The notes: generated by a model not told the origin, from the letters alone. Positions 27,648-36,385 are shown, counted from the first letter of the stretch. The stretch is 64,000 bases of DNA from Streptomyces sp. NBC_01314 (GCF_041435215.1 NZ_CP108394.1:1674001-1738000); one strand, 5' to 3'. Program-made: numbers and translations.

Positions 27648-28166
27648 ATGACCAGATACACCGTGCTCCCCGTTGACGCAGCCGTCCTGAAGGAACTGCG
27701 GATTGTCGACGACGCGGGCCGTCCCTGCGCCTCGTACATCGCGACCGGCGACGACGCGGGCTCGCCGCTGCGCTGCTGCCTGCGCCCCATCACGCTCGGC
27801 GAGCGGATCGCCCTGGTTTCGTACGCCCCGTTGCGTCGCTGGGCCGCTACGAGGGGTGCCGATCCGGGCGCGTACGACGAACAGGGTCCCGTCTTCATCC
27901 ATGCCGATGACTGCGGCGGGTTCACCCCCGGCGAGAACTACCCCTTCGCTCGGCCAGGCGCACTGCGTACCGTGCGCCGCTATGACGCCCGGGGCCATAT
28001 CGCAGGTGGCCGCCTTCTGGAGATTGCGGCCGACGCCACGACTGGCTTCGATGCAGCCTTCGACGATGCGTTCAACGATCCGTACGTGGTGCTCCTACAC
28101 GTCAGGGCACTGGAATACGGATGCTTCCACTTCGAGGTGCGACGGCCCTCCGCCAAGGAGCAGTAG
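27648..28166 (+). CDS. DUF1203-family protein
   Basis: 172 residues from the ATG at 27648. Features of the family are visible: an N-terminal VLPVDAAVLKELR, paired cysteines in SPLRCCLRPITLGERIALVSYAP, a central GPVFIHADDC with FARPGALRTVRRYDARG, and the ending VRALEYGCFHFEVRRP. Function is unknown. It is isolated between the CutA fragment and an IS982 remnant and seems intact. Upstream frames extending it to 27357 are not supported. Confidence 0.75.
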   Translation: MTRYTVLPVDAAVLKELRIVDDAGRPCASYIATGDDAGSPLRCCLRPITLGERIALVSYAPLRRWAATRGADPGAYDEQGPVFIHADDCGGFTPGENYPFARPGALRTVRRYDARGHIAGGRLLEIAADATTGFDAAFDDAFNDPYVVLLHVRALEYGCFHFEVRRPSAKEQ

Positions 28167-28240
28167 CAGCCGTACCACCTGAATGACCGGCCTCAAGGGA
28201 TCGGCTGCGTGCATGGGACGAGGGCGTCCAACGTCAGTGT

Positions 28241-28900
28241 GTGAAGACAGAGTTGGACACCCTCGCAACCGCACTCTGCGTGAAGACCGACGACCTGCTG
28301 AAGGCGTCTCCGCATCTCGCGCCATGGCGTCCGGCCGTGGGAATCGCCCCTCAGCTCACCGACGCCGAACTGGTCACACTGGCGATGATGCAGGCCATGC
28401 TCGGCTTCACCTCCGAGGCCAGGTGGCTCCGCCACGCCCGTTCCCATCTGCGGCATCTCTTCCCGTACCTGCCCAAGCAGCCCGGCTACAACAAGCGACT
28501 GCGCAAGAGCGCCGGACTGCTTCGGCGCATCACCCGGCTGCTGGCCACCGACACCTCGGTGTGGAGCGACGACGTGTGGATCGTGGACTCCAACCGGTGG
28601 AATGTGGCCGTTCACGCGCGACCGTCAGACGTTCCGACCTGGCCGGATGGGCCGAGTGCGGGTACTGCGTCAGTCACAGCCACTTCTTCCGGGGCCTGCG
28701 GCTGCAGCTCGTGTGCACCCTCCAAGGCCTGCCCGTCACCTTCGCCCTGACCGGAGCAAAGGCCGACGAGCGCGAGACTCTGCTGGATCTCCTCGCGGCC
28801 GAACCCGGCCTGCTTGCCGAGATGGCAATGCATCTGCGAGCCCAACTCCCTTACGCCTTCCGCATCGAGGCCCGGGACGCCGAACTCGACAGGATGCAGC
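28241..28900 (+). pseudogene. IS982-family transposase remnant, frameshifted
   Basis: Starts at GTG 28241. It carries AELVTLAMMQAMLGFTSEAR, then PYLPKQPGYNKRLRKSAGLL, then DTSVWSDDVWIVDS. After a shift near 28590 it continues in another frame as PVECGRSRATVRRSDLAGWA and HFFRGLRLQLVCTLQGLPVT. This is the N-terminal and central part of an IS982-type transposase, including the DS and ECG region. The C-terminal catalytic end is missing, so the element is dead. Confidence 0.85.
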
Positions 28901-29215
28901 TCACCCTCCCGGAGAGCTCTCTTCGCACCGATCGGGCCCTCCACCTGCCGACTGCTGCTTTGGGGGACTCATGGCAGATCAGCGCTTTGGTAGGCCAGGT
29001 TCTGATGTACCGGGAGCAGGGCAAGAGCTATCCCGACGCCATCCGCTACTACGCGGGCACGCAGACGCTCACTGAAATGCCTGACGTATGCAAGGCGGCT
29101 GGCCTTCCTGACGACTGCTATTGGTCCGAAACGGTAGGGGTCCTGCCGTCGTACTCGCCAGAGCTGAACCCCGACGAGCTGGTCGGGCGAGAGCTTGGCC
29201 TCGCGGGATGAGGTC
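28901..29215 (+). pseudogene. mosaic reading frame ending in an IS630-type tail
   Basis: In frame with the end of the IS982 remnant, the sequence continues as TAALGDSWQISALVGQVLMY and MPDVCKAAGLPDDCYWSE, which I do not recognise. It then ends in LPSYSPELNPDELVGREL, the C-terminal DDE signature of IS630 transposases (normally PxYSPxLNPxE). At least two unrelated sequences have been joined by deletion. The middle piece could come from a phage or plasmid gene. Confidence 0.6.
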
Positions 29216-29545
29216 ATATCGGCGCCCTAGGGAGCTTCACCGTCACGCGCCGCGCAGGAGGATGTATGACGGCAGTGGCAGCCACAGGGCGTCCTGCGCC
29301 TTTTCAAGATCACCCCGGAGGCGGACGCCGGCCCCTTCGTCGCCCGTGCGGTGCGTTCTTCCACCCTCGCCCTCAGGGGCGCTCACCTGCGTAAATGATC
29401 AAAGGAGTGCGGCCGCTGGGCCTGGCCTGATGACCCATCTGTCCGTATACGTGTTGCAGCCCTGACGGTCTGTCGGTTTCCTCATGAGCGGAGCACAACA
29501 AGGCGCCGCGCACTCCGGCCGGCCACTGCTTCTCGGAGGAACTTC
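29216..29545. other. intergenic stretch before the sortase pair
   Basis: No gene with a start and ribosome site is seen. One forward frame reads LRLFKITPEADAGPFVARAV, which has coding-like composition and may be a gene scrap. The 3' end should hold the promoter of the secreted protein gene at 29546. Confidence 0.4.
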
Positions 29546-30052
29546 ATGCGTATCAAGTGTGCAGGCGCCGGCATCGGCATCGGTTTCCTTCTCGGTACCG
29601 TCGGCCTCTCGAGCCCGGCCGCGGCAGCCGCGAACGGCCCCACCGGTGATCCAGGTATGCACATCAGCCCGAGCCACGCCACCCCAGGCTCCACCGTCAC
29701 GGTCAGCACCACAGCCTGCGGCTCGGAGACCTATGGGAAGGGCGAGTCTGAGGCAGGAGGCAAGTTTCACCTCCTCCCAGGCGACCGGGAGGGTGTACTG
29801 ACCGGCGAATTCAAGGTGCCGGGCGGCACCGCGCCCGGCGGTTACACCATCACCCTGAAGTGCCCGCCGCGAGTCAAGATCACGGGCACATATTGGGTCG
29901 GCACCGGCAACCCCAGCGGCTCGATCGACGCTGGTTTCGGGGCGGCGAACGACAAGGGCACGCAACTTGCCCTCGGGGCGGTGCTGCTCGCCGGAGCCGC
30001 CGCCGGCGGCGCGATCAAGATGCGCCGTCCCCCGGCCGGTGCCCGCGCTTGA
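29546..30052 (+). CDS. small secreted protein paired with a sortase
   Basis: 168 residues with a Sec signal (hydrophobic about 7-30, cleavage near AAAAA), an Ig-like central part with two cysteines (residues about 58 and 112), and a C-terminal membrane segment LALGAVLLAGAAAGGA followed by KMRRPP. No LPxTG-like motif is seen, so it is more likely membrane-anchored than a sortase substrate. The ATG has GGAGG upstream. It precedes the sortase gene by 99 bp; this pairing is common in Streptomyces, with unknown function. Confidence 0.75.
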   Translation: MRIKCAGAGIGIGFLLGTVGLSSPAAAAANGPTGDPGMHISPSHATPGSTVTVSTTACGSETYGKGESEAGGKFHLLPGDREGVLTGEFKVPGGTAPGGYTITLKCPPRVKITGTYWVGTGNPSGSIDAGFGAANDKGTQLALGAVLLAGAAAGGAIKMRRPPAGARA

Positions 30053-30151
30053 CGCTCTGCCCTGCCGGCCCAGCCCCCAGGCCCGTGTCCGGGGGTTGGG
30101 GGGATCTCCCGCCTTCACTCACTTCGGCCGCGAAGCGGAGGCTACACAGCG

Positions 30152-30820
30152 ATGGAACCGAGGTGCGAGCCCGGCGATCCTTCCCCGTCGTCCACCCCGT
30201 CCGCCAAATTTCTCGCCTACGCTCTACTGGCGGGCACGGTGCTGGTGCTCACGGCCCTCCGGGGCGAACAGCCTCCGCAACCTTCGACCGCGCAGTCCTT
30301 CTCCTCCTCCGTGTTACCCGGGCCCAGCAGCACCGCCTCGACCCGGTATCCCTCTGTGCCGCCCCTGCCCCCGTCGGCTCCGGTCCGGCTGCGAATCCCC
30401 GCCATCGGCGTGAATGCCCCAATGACGGAACTGAGCCTCGACGAAACAGGAGCACTGCGCCCGCCATCGGCCGATATGCCCGGCTTTGCCGGGTGGTATG
30501 GCGCCGGTACACCTCCCGGCTCAGTCGGCACAGCCGTCATTGCGGGACATGTCGACACGCCGCAAGGCCCCGGAGTCTTCCACCGCCTCGGAGGACTGAC
30601 CAAGGGCGACACCATCGAGATCATCAGGTCAGACCGGCGGACAGCCGTCTTCACGGTCGACGCTGTGGAGCTCTACGACAAGAAGGCGTTTCCGGATGAG
30701 AAGGTCTACGGCAGCTCCCACCGGCCCGAACTGCGCGTGATCACCTGTGGGGGCCCATACGCCGAAGAAACCGGCTACCAGGGAAATGTCGTGGTCTTTG
30801 CGACGCTGACCGCGGCGTAG
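30152..30820 (+). CDS. class F-type sortase
   Basis: 222 residues: an N-terminal membrane anchor (about 19-36), a Ser/Pro linker to about residue 75, then the sortase barrel. The catalytic His is in VIAGHVDTPQGPGVF and the catalytic Cys in LRVITCGGPYAEETGYQGNV. Many class F enzymes have Arg in the YRDN position after the Cys, as I recall; here it is GYQGN, so the third catalytic residue is not obvious. The enzyme would act outside on a protein substrate. Specificity is unknown. Confidence 0.85.
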   Translation: MEPRCEPGDPSPSSTPSAKFLAYALLAGTVLVLTALRGEQPPQPSTAQSFSSSVLPGPSSTASTRYPSVPPLPPSAPVRLRIPAIGVNAPMTELSLDETGALRPPSADMPGFAGWYGAGTPPGSVGTAVIAGHVDTPQGPGVFHRLGGLTKGDTIEIIRSDRRTAVFTVDAVELYDKKAFPDEKVYGSSHRPELRVITCGGPYAEETGYQGNVVVFATLTAA

Positions 30821-31094
30821 AACGATGGCGGTGCCGCCGAGCAGGCCGCGGTTCGTCCTCGCCTGCCTCCGACTCCGGGAACGCCTTCGCGTTGAGCTCG
30901 CGCATCGCGCGGGTCTGCCGCCCGCACCGCTTGGGCGTCCTCGGTATCGCGCGGGTACAGGATGCGCAGGTCACCGGTCATCATGCGGCGGCTGACCGGG
31001 CGGGTGCAGTCGTCGACGACCGCCTGCACGATCTGTTCGTCCAGGCCGGGCTGGTGAGGTCGGCCGCGCAGGACGTAGGAGAGGTGGCGGCTTG

Positions 31095-31463
31095 TCAGGC
31101 GCGGTCGTGGAGAGTGACTTGGTAGCCGTCTGGGTCGGCAAAGGTGAATGTCCGGCCGAAGGGGCCGTCGATCGGTGCGGAGACGATGGTGTGACCGTCG
31201 GCGACGAGCGCGTCGTGGATGGCCTGGACGTCGGTGGCGTGGAGCCAGATCGCGGCACCGATGCCGGGCTGAGCGACGGATGCGAGGTCGGTGCCGGGAA
31301 TGACGTCGCGGAGTGCGAACGCGATCGGCTTCGTCTCGAAGACGACGGCGTGCGGAGGTCCGACCTGCGAGCGGACGAGGCCGAGGTACTGCTCGTAGAA
31401 CATCTGCGAAGCGTCGAGGTCGCGCGCCTGGAGCGAGATGAAGTCGGGGCCGGTGGCGGGCAT
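31095..31463 (-). CDS. VOC (glyoxalase/bleomycin-resistance fold) protein
   Basis: 122 residues with the paired beta-alpha-beta-beta-beta units of the VOC superfamily: DFISLQARDLDASQMFYEQY at the start and GRTFTFADPDGYQVTLHD at the end. It may bind or modify a small electrophile or antibiotic. It is divergent from a MarR gene, and the two operators between them suggest the MarR protein controls it. The reading starts at the ATG at 31463. Confidence 0.87.
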   Translation of the reverse strand: MPATGPDFISLQARDLDASQMFYEQYLGLVRSQVGPPHAVVFETKPIAFALRDVIPGTDLASVAQPGIGAAIWLHATDVQAIHDALVADGHTIVSAPIDGPFGRTFTFADPDGYQVTLHDRA

Positions 31464-31483
31464 GGTGATGCTCCTTCTCTTCG

Positions 31484-31527
31484 TGTCAGGTTACTGACAC
31501 AGGCCAACGTATGTCAGAATCCTGACA
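31484..31527. promoter_or_regulatory. two identical-arm operators between VOC and MarR genes
   Basis: TGTCAG-GTTA-CTGACA (31484-31499) and TGTCAG-AATC-CTGACA (31512-31527) have identical perfect 6-bp arms and 4-base spacers, with centres 28 bp apart. The second ends at the first base of the MarR start codon. This is the expected form of a MarR autoregulatory site that also controls the divergent VOC gene. Confidence 0.85.
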
Positions 31528-31985
31528 TGAGTCAAAAGGGTGTCGGAGTCGACCTGGACAAATCGCTGGGCTACCTGCTGAAAGAGGCTTCGAGCGCCCT
31601 GCGCGCAGCCATGGAGGAGGTACTGCGGCCACTCGGGATGAGCGTGACGCACTACTCCTGCCTCGAACTGCTGGCTCAACGGCCGGGCTTGTCGAACTCC
31701 GAGCTCGCGCGTGGCGCGTTCGTGACACGGCAGACGATGAACGTGCTGCTCCAGACCCTGGAACGAGAGGGCTACGTGACCAGGCCTGCGGAGGCGCCCG
31801 TAGGGAAGGTTCTTCCCGCGCGGCTCACGCCTCGCGGCCGACGGAGCCTGGAGAAGGCGACCGTAGCGGTTCGGTCCGTCGAGGTCAGAATGCTGGCCGA
31901 CATGACCGAGACCGAGCAGTCAGCCGCGTTCCGGATCCTGCAGGGGATGGTTCATTCCCTGCGCGATGGCAACGACGGTGCATAG
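31527..31985 (+). CDS. MarR-family transcriptional regulator
   Basis: 152 residues from the ATG at 31527. It has the MarR winged helix: SVTHYSCLELLAQRPGLS, NSELARGAFVTRQTMNVLLQTLEREGYVTRP, and a wing ending LPARLTPRGRRSLEKA. It forms a dimer and should release DNA on binding a phenolic or oxidative ligand. The start codon overlaps its own operator. The target is the divergent VOC gene by position. Confidence 0.9.
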   Translation: MSQKGVGVDLDKSLGYLLKEASSALRAAMEEVLRPLGMSVTHYSCLELLAQRPGLSNSELARGAFVTRQTMNVLLQTLEREGYVTRPAEAPVGKVLPARLTPRGRRSLEKATVAVRSVEVRMLADMTETEQSAAFRILQGMVHSLRDGNDGA

Positions 31986-32272
31986 CTCGTTCCTCGGCGC
32001 ACGTCTCACGCGCCCGGACAGGAGGGCAGGCGAGCAGGCGAGCATGGAAATCCGTGCAGGCGACCTCGAAAACCGACAGCCCCCGACTACACCCTCTTCT
32101 ACGATGAGCCCTTTTCGGCTCCGTCGGGGGAAGGTTCCGCCTGCCGCCTCGTCCAGTTGGGAGCAGGTTTCTTGCCCGTGAGGCGCCGGGTCATCATGAT
32201 GATGAGTGATGAGTGCCCAGTTCAGATGGGCTTCGGGAGTGCTGCGGAAGGCGTTCGTAGTCGCGTGCGTTC

Positions 32273-32593
32273 ATGCGCCGGCCGATCGTGCACTCCACTT
32301 TCCAGCGGCGGGGCAGGACAACGAAGCCCTTTCTGGCGGCATGCGGCGTGGTGGCCGCCGCAACGCTGGTCGCCCTCGGCGACACATCCGAGACGGCGCA
32401 GGCTCAGGGCAGTTGCCAGGTCCGCGACCGCACCGAGACGTTCACCTGCAGTACCGGACACCCGAAGGACTTCACCGAACCCGGCGAGCGCGCTCCGGAG
32501 TCCGGGTTCGGCCATGTCATCGGCGACGGATACGTCATCGTCCAGTACCGGCCCCAGCTTCCCGCCGCCGATCTGGACGCCCACAGGTCATGA
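32273..32593 (+). CDS. small secreted hypothetical protein
   Basis: 106 residues. The N-terminus looks like a signal peptide: several arginines, hydrophobic KPFLAACGVVAAATLVALG, and a cleavage-like TAQAQ. The mature part has two cysteines (CQVRD and FTCST) that could form a disulfide. The ribosome site is weak and no family is recognised. It stands alone after the MarR gene in a 290-bp gap. Confidence 0.45.
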   Translation: MRRPIVHSTFQRRGRTTKPFLAACGVVAAATLVALGDTSETAQAQGSCQVRDRTETFTCSTGHPKDFTEPGERAPESGFGHVIGDGYVIVQYRPQLPAADLDAHRS

Positions 32594-32711
32594 CGGCGCG
32601 AACGCCGGAGTCGAATACCCGCGCACGACGGCGGGGCCGCAACGTCGAACGTCGTTGGACGTTGCGACCCCCGAGCCGGGCCCCAGGGCCAGAAGACTCG
32701 TTCGAAGCCAA

Positions 32712-33150
32712 TCATGCGGGTGTTGGTCCGACGAGTTCGGACAGGACGTCTTCCATGGTGACGAAGCCGATCACGGTGCCCTTGTCACCGGTGACAGCGG
32801 CGAGATGGGTGCCGTTGGAGCGCATCGCGGTGAGGGCGTCGTCGAGCGGGGTGTCGATCTGCACGCGGGTCGCGGGTCGCGGGATGCAGGGCGGTGCGGG
32901 GGAAGGGCTTGCCCTTCGGATACGCCGATGGCGTCCTTGATGTGCAGGTAGCCCATGATCGTGCTCCCCGGGCCCAAGACGGGCATTCGGGAGTAGCCGG
33001 CGCCGGCGGCGGCCTTTTCCAGCTGGGCGGGGGGTGACGCGGTGGTCGACCGTGCTCATCCGGGCCAGCGGCACCAGGACCTCGCCGACCGGGCGGGTGC
33101 CGAGCTCCAGGGCGTCGCGCGGCCGTTCTCCGTCGGCGGGATCGAGCAGG
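32712..33150 (-). pseudogene. CNNM/hemolysin-type CBS-domain protein fragment
   Basis: On the minus strand: ALELGTRPVGEVLVPLARMS, then after a shift KAAAGAGYSRMPVLGPGSTI with MGYLHIKDAIG, then after another shift TPLDDALTAMRSNGTHLAAV and IGFVTMEDVLSELVG. These are the two CBS motifs that follow the DUF21 membrane domain in CNNM-type magnesium/cobalt proteins. The membrane part is absent and at least two frameshifts are present. Confidence 0.75.
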
Positions 33151-33229
33151 CTGGAACCGCCCGCGCGGCACGTCGTCGTGGCGGCCGTCGTCGAGGTCAG
33201 TGCGTCGCCGTCGGCAACTCCTTCGATCA

Positions 33230-33501
33230 CAGGTGGGAGATCCGCGTGGCATCGAGGACCAAGGCGTGGGCGCCCTGGTGCAGGAACTGTGCGGTGAGGG
33301 TGCGCAGGATGGTCGTGCTGCCACCGCCGGTGCCGGTGCCGACCAGGATGTGCGGTGCGTGGTCGACGTCGACAGCGATCGCCGTTCCGTCGGTGCTGAT
33401 GCCGATCAGTGCGGCAGAGGCGGGCAGCGCCTGAAGCTGCTCACACAGGCCCCCGGGTCGGTGACGCGGAGCACCTTCGGGAGCGCGGTCGTGTTCGCCA
33501 T
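33230..33501 (-). pseudogene. FtsK/SpoIIIE-type conjugation ATPase fragment
   Basis: Begins at the ATG at 33501: MANTTALPKVLRVTDPGAC. After a frameshift it continues as LIGISTDGTAIAVDVDHAPH, a Walker A-like GTGTGGGSTT, and TLTAQFLHQGAHALVLDATR, then stops. It resembles the TraB/TraSA-type translocases of actinomycete integrative elements. The Walker A lysine is missing (GGGS instead of GGGKS) and the motor domain is cut short, so it is dead. Confidence 0.72.
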
Positions 33502-33608
33502 GGTGCGGTGTTCCTTTTCCGTGCTGTGCCTGGTGAACCGGGTGTTCTCCAGGACGGGAGGGATCCTGTCGGCCAGAGCGGACAGGGCCGGTTCCCGGAC
33601 GTCGCCGG

Positions 33609-34190
33609 TCAGTCCAGGTCGGTGGTGCCGGAGGCGGCGCGGGGCCGGTTGCGTGCCCAGCGTTTGAGGTCGCCGACGCGGTAGAGGAGCTCTGCGCCCC
33701 GCTTGCTGGCGAAGGCGGGGAGGCTCGGGTCGTGGGCGCGGACGTAACGCAGGGCGGCGAGGGTGATCTCCGGCAGGTGATGTTCGTGGGCCTCGCGCAG
33801 CCCCACCGCCTGGTCGTCGTCGACCGCGGCCGGGTTCGCCGGCGACGACGCAGCCGGGATGGTGTCGGCCGGGGCCTGGGCGGCGGGGAGAGTGGCGTGT
33901 GCGGGTGTCTCCGGGCCGGTGGGCGGGGTCGACGGCGTTGTCGTCCACGGTGGTGGTGGGCAGGCGGTCAGTGCCTTCTGGGGCAGTACGGGGGCGGGTT
34001 GGGCTGGGGACGGCGGCGCCCTTCTTCGCGGTGGTGGTGGCCGGGCCGGTGGTGGCCCACTCGCGGGCTTCGGCGTCGGTGAAGAACAGCACGTGCGTCT
34101 CGCGGACGGTGCCGCCGATGACGACCTGGGCGCGGCCGACGTGCTTCGTGGACTTCGGCGCTTCCCCAACCCGGTCGTCGCCGAGTCACT
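33609..34190 (-). pseudogene. frameshifted hypothetical protein of the conjugative-element remnant
   Basis: One minus frame gives RAQVVIGGTVRETHVLFFTD and AEAREWATTG. Another gives HEHHLPEITLAALRYVRAHD followed by KRGAELLYRVGDLKRWARNR to a stop at 33609. Both look like real protein but are out of frame with each other across a Pro/Thr-rich linker. A degenerate second copy of the first part is at about 36090-36181. The neighbouring FtsK-like fragment suggests both belong to a decayed integrative element. Confidence 0.5.
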
Positions 34191-34217
34191 GATAAACCGA
34201 CTGATCAACGCCAGCCA

Positions 34218-34700
34218 TCAGCCGATCTCCGCATGGGCTGCTTCGAGGAACGCGATCTGAGGTCCTTTCACATGGTCATGCAGGGAGACCTCAGTGTGTT
34301 CGTACTCGCGCCACAGGACCTGGTCCACGGCGGTCCCGTAGTCCCAAGCGCGGCGATAGAACTCCGCAGGGAAGACGACCGCGATCATCCGCTCGCACAT
34401 CCAGAGCTGGTCGATCACGCCCTGCGCGGCCGCACGCCACTCGGCTGTCGCGCCGGCGTCCCGGTCCGGGGCGTTCTCCCGCTCTTCAGCGAGGCGTATG
34501 CCCTGTTGCGTGAGGCTGATGAACTCGCGCAACAACTCAAGCCGTTCCGTCCGGCGAGTTTCCGCCAGTTGAGCCGTCTGGCGCCTGTCCTCGCTACGGC
34601 TGGCCTGCCGACCGGCGGTGAGCTGGGCCAGATACGAGAATCCACCCCCGAGCGCGACACCAAGCAGTGAAGTCCATACCTGCGTCTCCATAACAGACAC
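34218..34700 (-). CDS. hypothetical protein with N-terminal membrane anchor
   Basis: 160 residues: one membrane helix at about 8-25 (LLGVALGGGFSYLAQL), then a charged helical stretch rich in Arg, Glu and Gln (30-75, coiled-coil-like), then a helical end with WMCERMIAVVFPAEFYRRAW. No family is recognised. Anchored helical proteins like this occur in actinomycete mobile regions. The GTG at 34700 and an ATG nine bases later are both possible starts; neither has a clear ribosome site. Confidence 0.6.
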   Translation of the reverse strand: MSVMETQVWTSLLGVALGGGFSYLAQLTAGRQASRSEDRRQTAQLAETRRTERLELLREFISLTQQGIRLAEERENAPDRDAGATAEWRAAAQGVIDQLWMCERMIAVVFPAEFYRRAWDYGTAVDQVLWREYEHTEVSLHDHVKGPQIAFLEAAHAEIG

Positions 34701-34817
34701 TGAACCAAACAGCCGCGCCGGTCAGGTCAGCACCTGGGGAATTACGGGCTCTGTCGACACCGGGACCTACACGGCTTGCGTGACGGGCGTCGCGGCCGCA
34801 GTGCCGCGGCGGGCCGC

Positions 34818-35156
34818 TCAGAGGTGGCCGTCCAGAAGCTCCCGTACCTCGGCGATGGTCATAGGTCCTGTGCCGTGCGCCACCGCCTCGCCCTCCTTCA
34901 GAAGGACGTAGGACGGGGCTCCGGTGATCCCGTATCGCTCGGTTGCGGCCGGACAACGCGTGATGTCGGTGCGGACGGCCGTCAGGCGGCCCGTGTAGTC
35001 GTCGGCGATGCCACCCACGACGAGGTCCATCACCCGGCAGGGCTCGATTGCCTTGGGCCATGTCCCGATGAAGTATGCGAGGACCGGAACTCCGCTCATC
35101 CCGAGGATGAAATCGAACTCCGCGTCCTCACGGGGTTGATGAAACCGCTTCGCCAT
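34818..35156 (-). CDS. thioredoxin-fold protein lacking the CXXC active site
   Basis: 112 residues following the thioredoxin pattern: VPVLAYFIGTWPKAIEPC in place of the WCGPC segment, DITRCPAATERYGITGAPSYVLLKEGE with the expected cis-Pro (GAPSY), and a final helix TIAEVRELLDGHL. Only one Cys remains at the active-site loop and the loop is longer, so normal disulfide exchange is unlikely. It could be a thiol-binding or structural relative. Neighbours give no hint. Confidence 0.7.
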   Translation of the reverse strand: MAKRFHQPREDAEFDFILGMSGVPVLAYFIGTWPKAIEPCRVMDLVVGGIADDYTGRLTAVRTDITRCPAATERYGITGAPSYVLLKEGEAVAHGTGPMTIAEVRELLDGHL

Positions 35157-35453
35157 GGAAGCTCCCGACCTTGCGTTCCGTCATTCGATCCCCATCATCC
35201 CCCGCGCGGTGCGGCAGGCCGGCCCGGTCGGTCGTCCGGCTGACCTATCGGTAGGCAGGCACGGGGCCGTCGCGGAACCACGGTGGTCCCCGGCGCGAGC
35301 GGGCACAGCCCCGCCCCTGGTGACCCGGCGCCCGGCCGACCCGCCGGTCACCCAGCCGCAGCCCGCCACGCGCCGGTGGGTCAGCTCGTGCCAGGACAGG
35401 TCGATGTGGACCGACGGTTCAGCTCGACGCGAGTGTGCGCTGGTGATTGCACA

Positions 35454-35894
35454 TCAGCGGCGGCCTGTGGCCAGGATGACGAGGAACTGGCCGCCGCCCG
35501 CCTCAATGCCGGCGGTCACCGGCAGCCCCGGTACCAGGCGGGAGAACCGGTCCACCAGCCACTCCGCCGCCTCTTGGGCGTCCTGCCTGGTCGGACAACG
35601 GCCCACCACCTCGCGGCCCCCCTTGCGCTCCAGCCTCTCGGCAACGGCGATCAGTGGCGCGGGTTCGAGCACGTACAGACGGTCCGGCCAGGCAATGACC
35701 ACCTTGACCGCGCCCTTGCGGGTGTTGCACCCACGGTGCGCGAGCCGCTCGGCGACCTTGGCCTTCCGGTCCGCGGTCCGACTGTCAACGCTGGGCCCCA
35801 GCGGGTCGTTTACCGACTTGTTGGGGTCGACCGGTCCGTCGCACACCCAGCACCGCCAGCCGTCGCGCTCAGCCACATCATCGAGGAGACTCAC
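35454..35894 (-). CDS. HNH-like zinc protein
   Basis: 146 residues. The N-terminal ERDGWRCWVCDGPVDP gives the first CxxC of an HNH/zinc finger, and AHRGCNTRKGAVKV supplies the H-x2-C-N-x2-K end. The position where the catalytic DH usually stands reads PSVDSRTAD, so the central His appears lost. The second half, with TRQDAQEAAEWLVDRFSRL, is unknown. It may be a phage-type endonuclease relative that binds zinc without cutting. Confidence 0.55.
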   Translation of the reverse strand: MSLLDDVAERDGWRCWVCDGPVDPNKSVNDPLGPSVDSRTADRKAKVAERLAHRGCNTRKGAVKVVIAWPDRLYVLEPAPLIAVAERLERKGGREVVGRCPTRQDAQEAAEWLVDRFSRLVPGLPVTAGIEAGGGQFLVILATGRR

Positions 35895-36089
35895 CCGAGC
35901 AAACTAGCCTGCCCAACCGCCACCCCGCGCACCAGGGCCTCGGCAACCAGGCGAGCCGTGACTCATGACGTTCCTGAACAACGTGAGAATGATCAAGAAT
36001 CTCCGGCCACCACCCGACTTCGTCGACCTCCGGGTGAAGGTCACCGCTCCCCGGGACCTGTGGCGTGCCCGGGCCCAGGTCAGCAGGCA

Positions 36090-36181
36090 CCGGTAACCCG
36101 CCCGAGGGCTTCGGGGTCGGTCGGCGTCAGCACCTGCGTCTGGCGGACGACGGCGCCGCCCTGTACGACGTGGACGCGGCC
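36090..36181 (-). pseudogene. degenerate second copy of the mobile-region protein
   Basis: The minus strand reads RVHVVQGGAVVRQTQVL followed by TPTDPEALGRV, which aligns with RAQVVIGGTVRETHVLFFTD at 33609-34190. Only this stretch is left. It shows that the region between was duplicated or that two related elements decayed here. Confidence 0.4.
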
Positions 36182-36385
36182 TCAGTTCGGCACCCGCGGT
36201 CCTTGGGGGCCAGCTAGGGTCGCTTCGGCCGCTGCACACATCTCAGCAAGCCGTTGACCTGCGATAACACTCTTCAGCTCCTCAGCGACTGTTTGTCTGC
36301 CGAGTAGTTCCTCGGTTCCGGTCAGCAACGACCCGGTCAACGTCAGCCCGAGCAGGGCCGGGACGAGCCCGGTCCGGAGGATCAC
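36182..36385 (-). CDS. small hypothetical exported protein
   Basis: 67 residues with a hydrophobic start (LRTGLVPALLGLTLTGSLLTG) resembling an uncleaved signal, then a short charged helix ending QRLAEMCAAAEATLAG. No family is known. It may be a real small gene or a by-chance frame in the decayed region. Confidence 0.35.
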   Translation of the reverse strand: MILRTGLVPALLGLTLTGSLLTGTEELLGRQTVAEELKSVIAGQRLAEMCAAAEATLAGPQGPRVPN

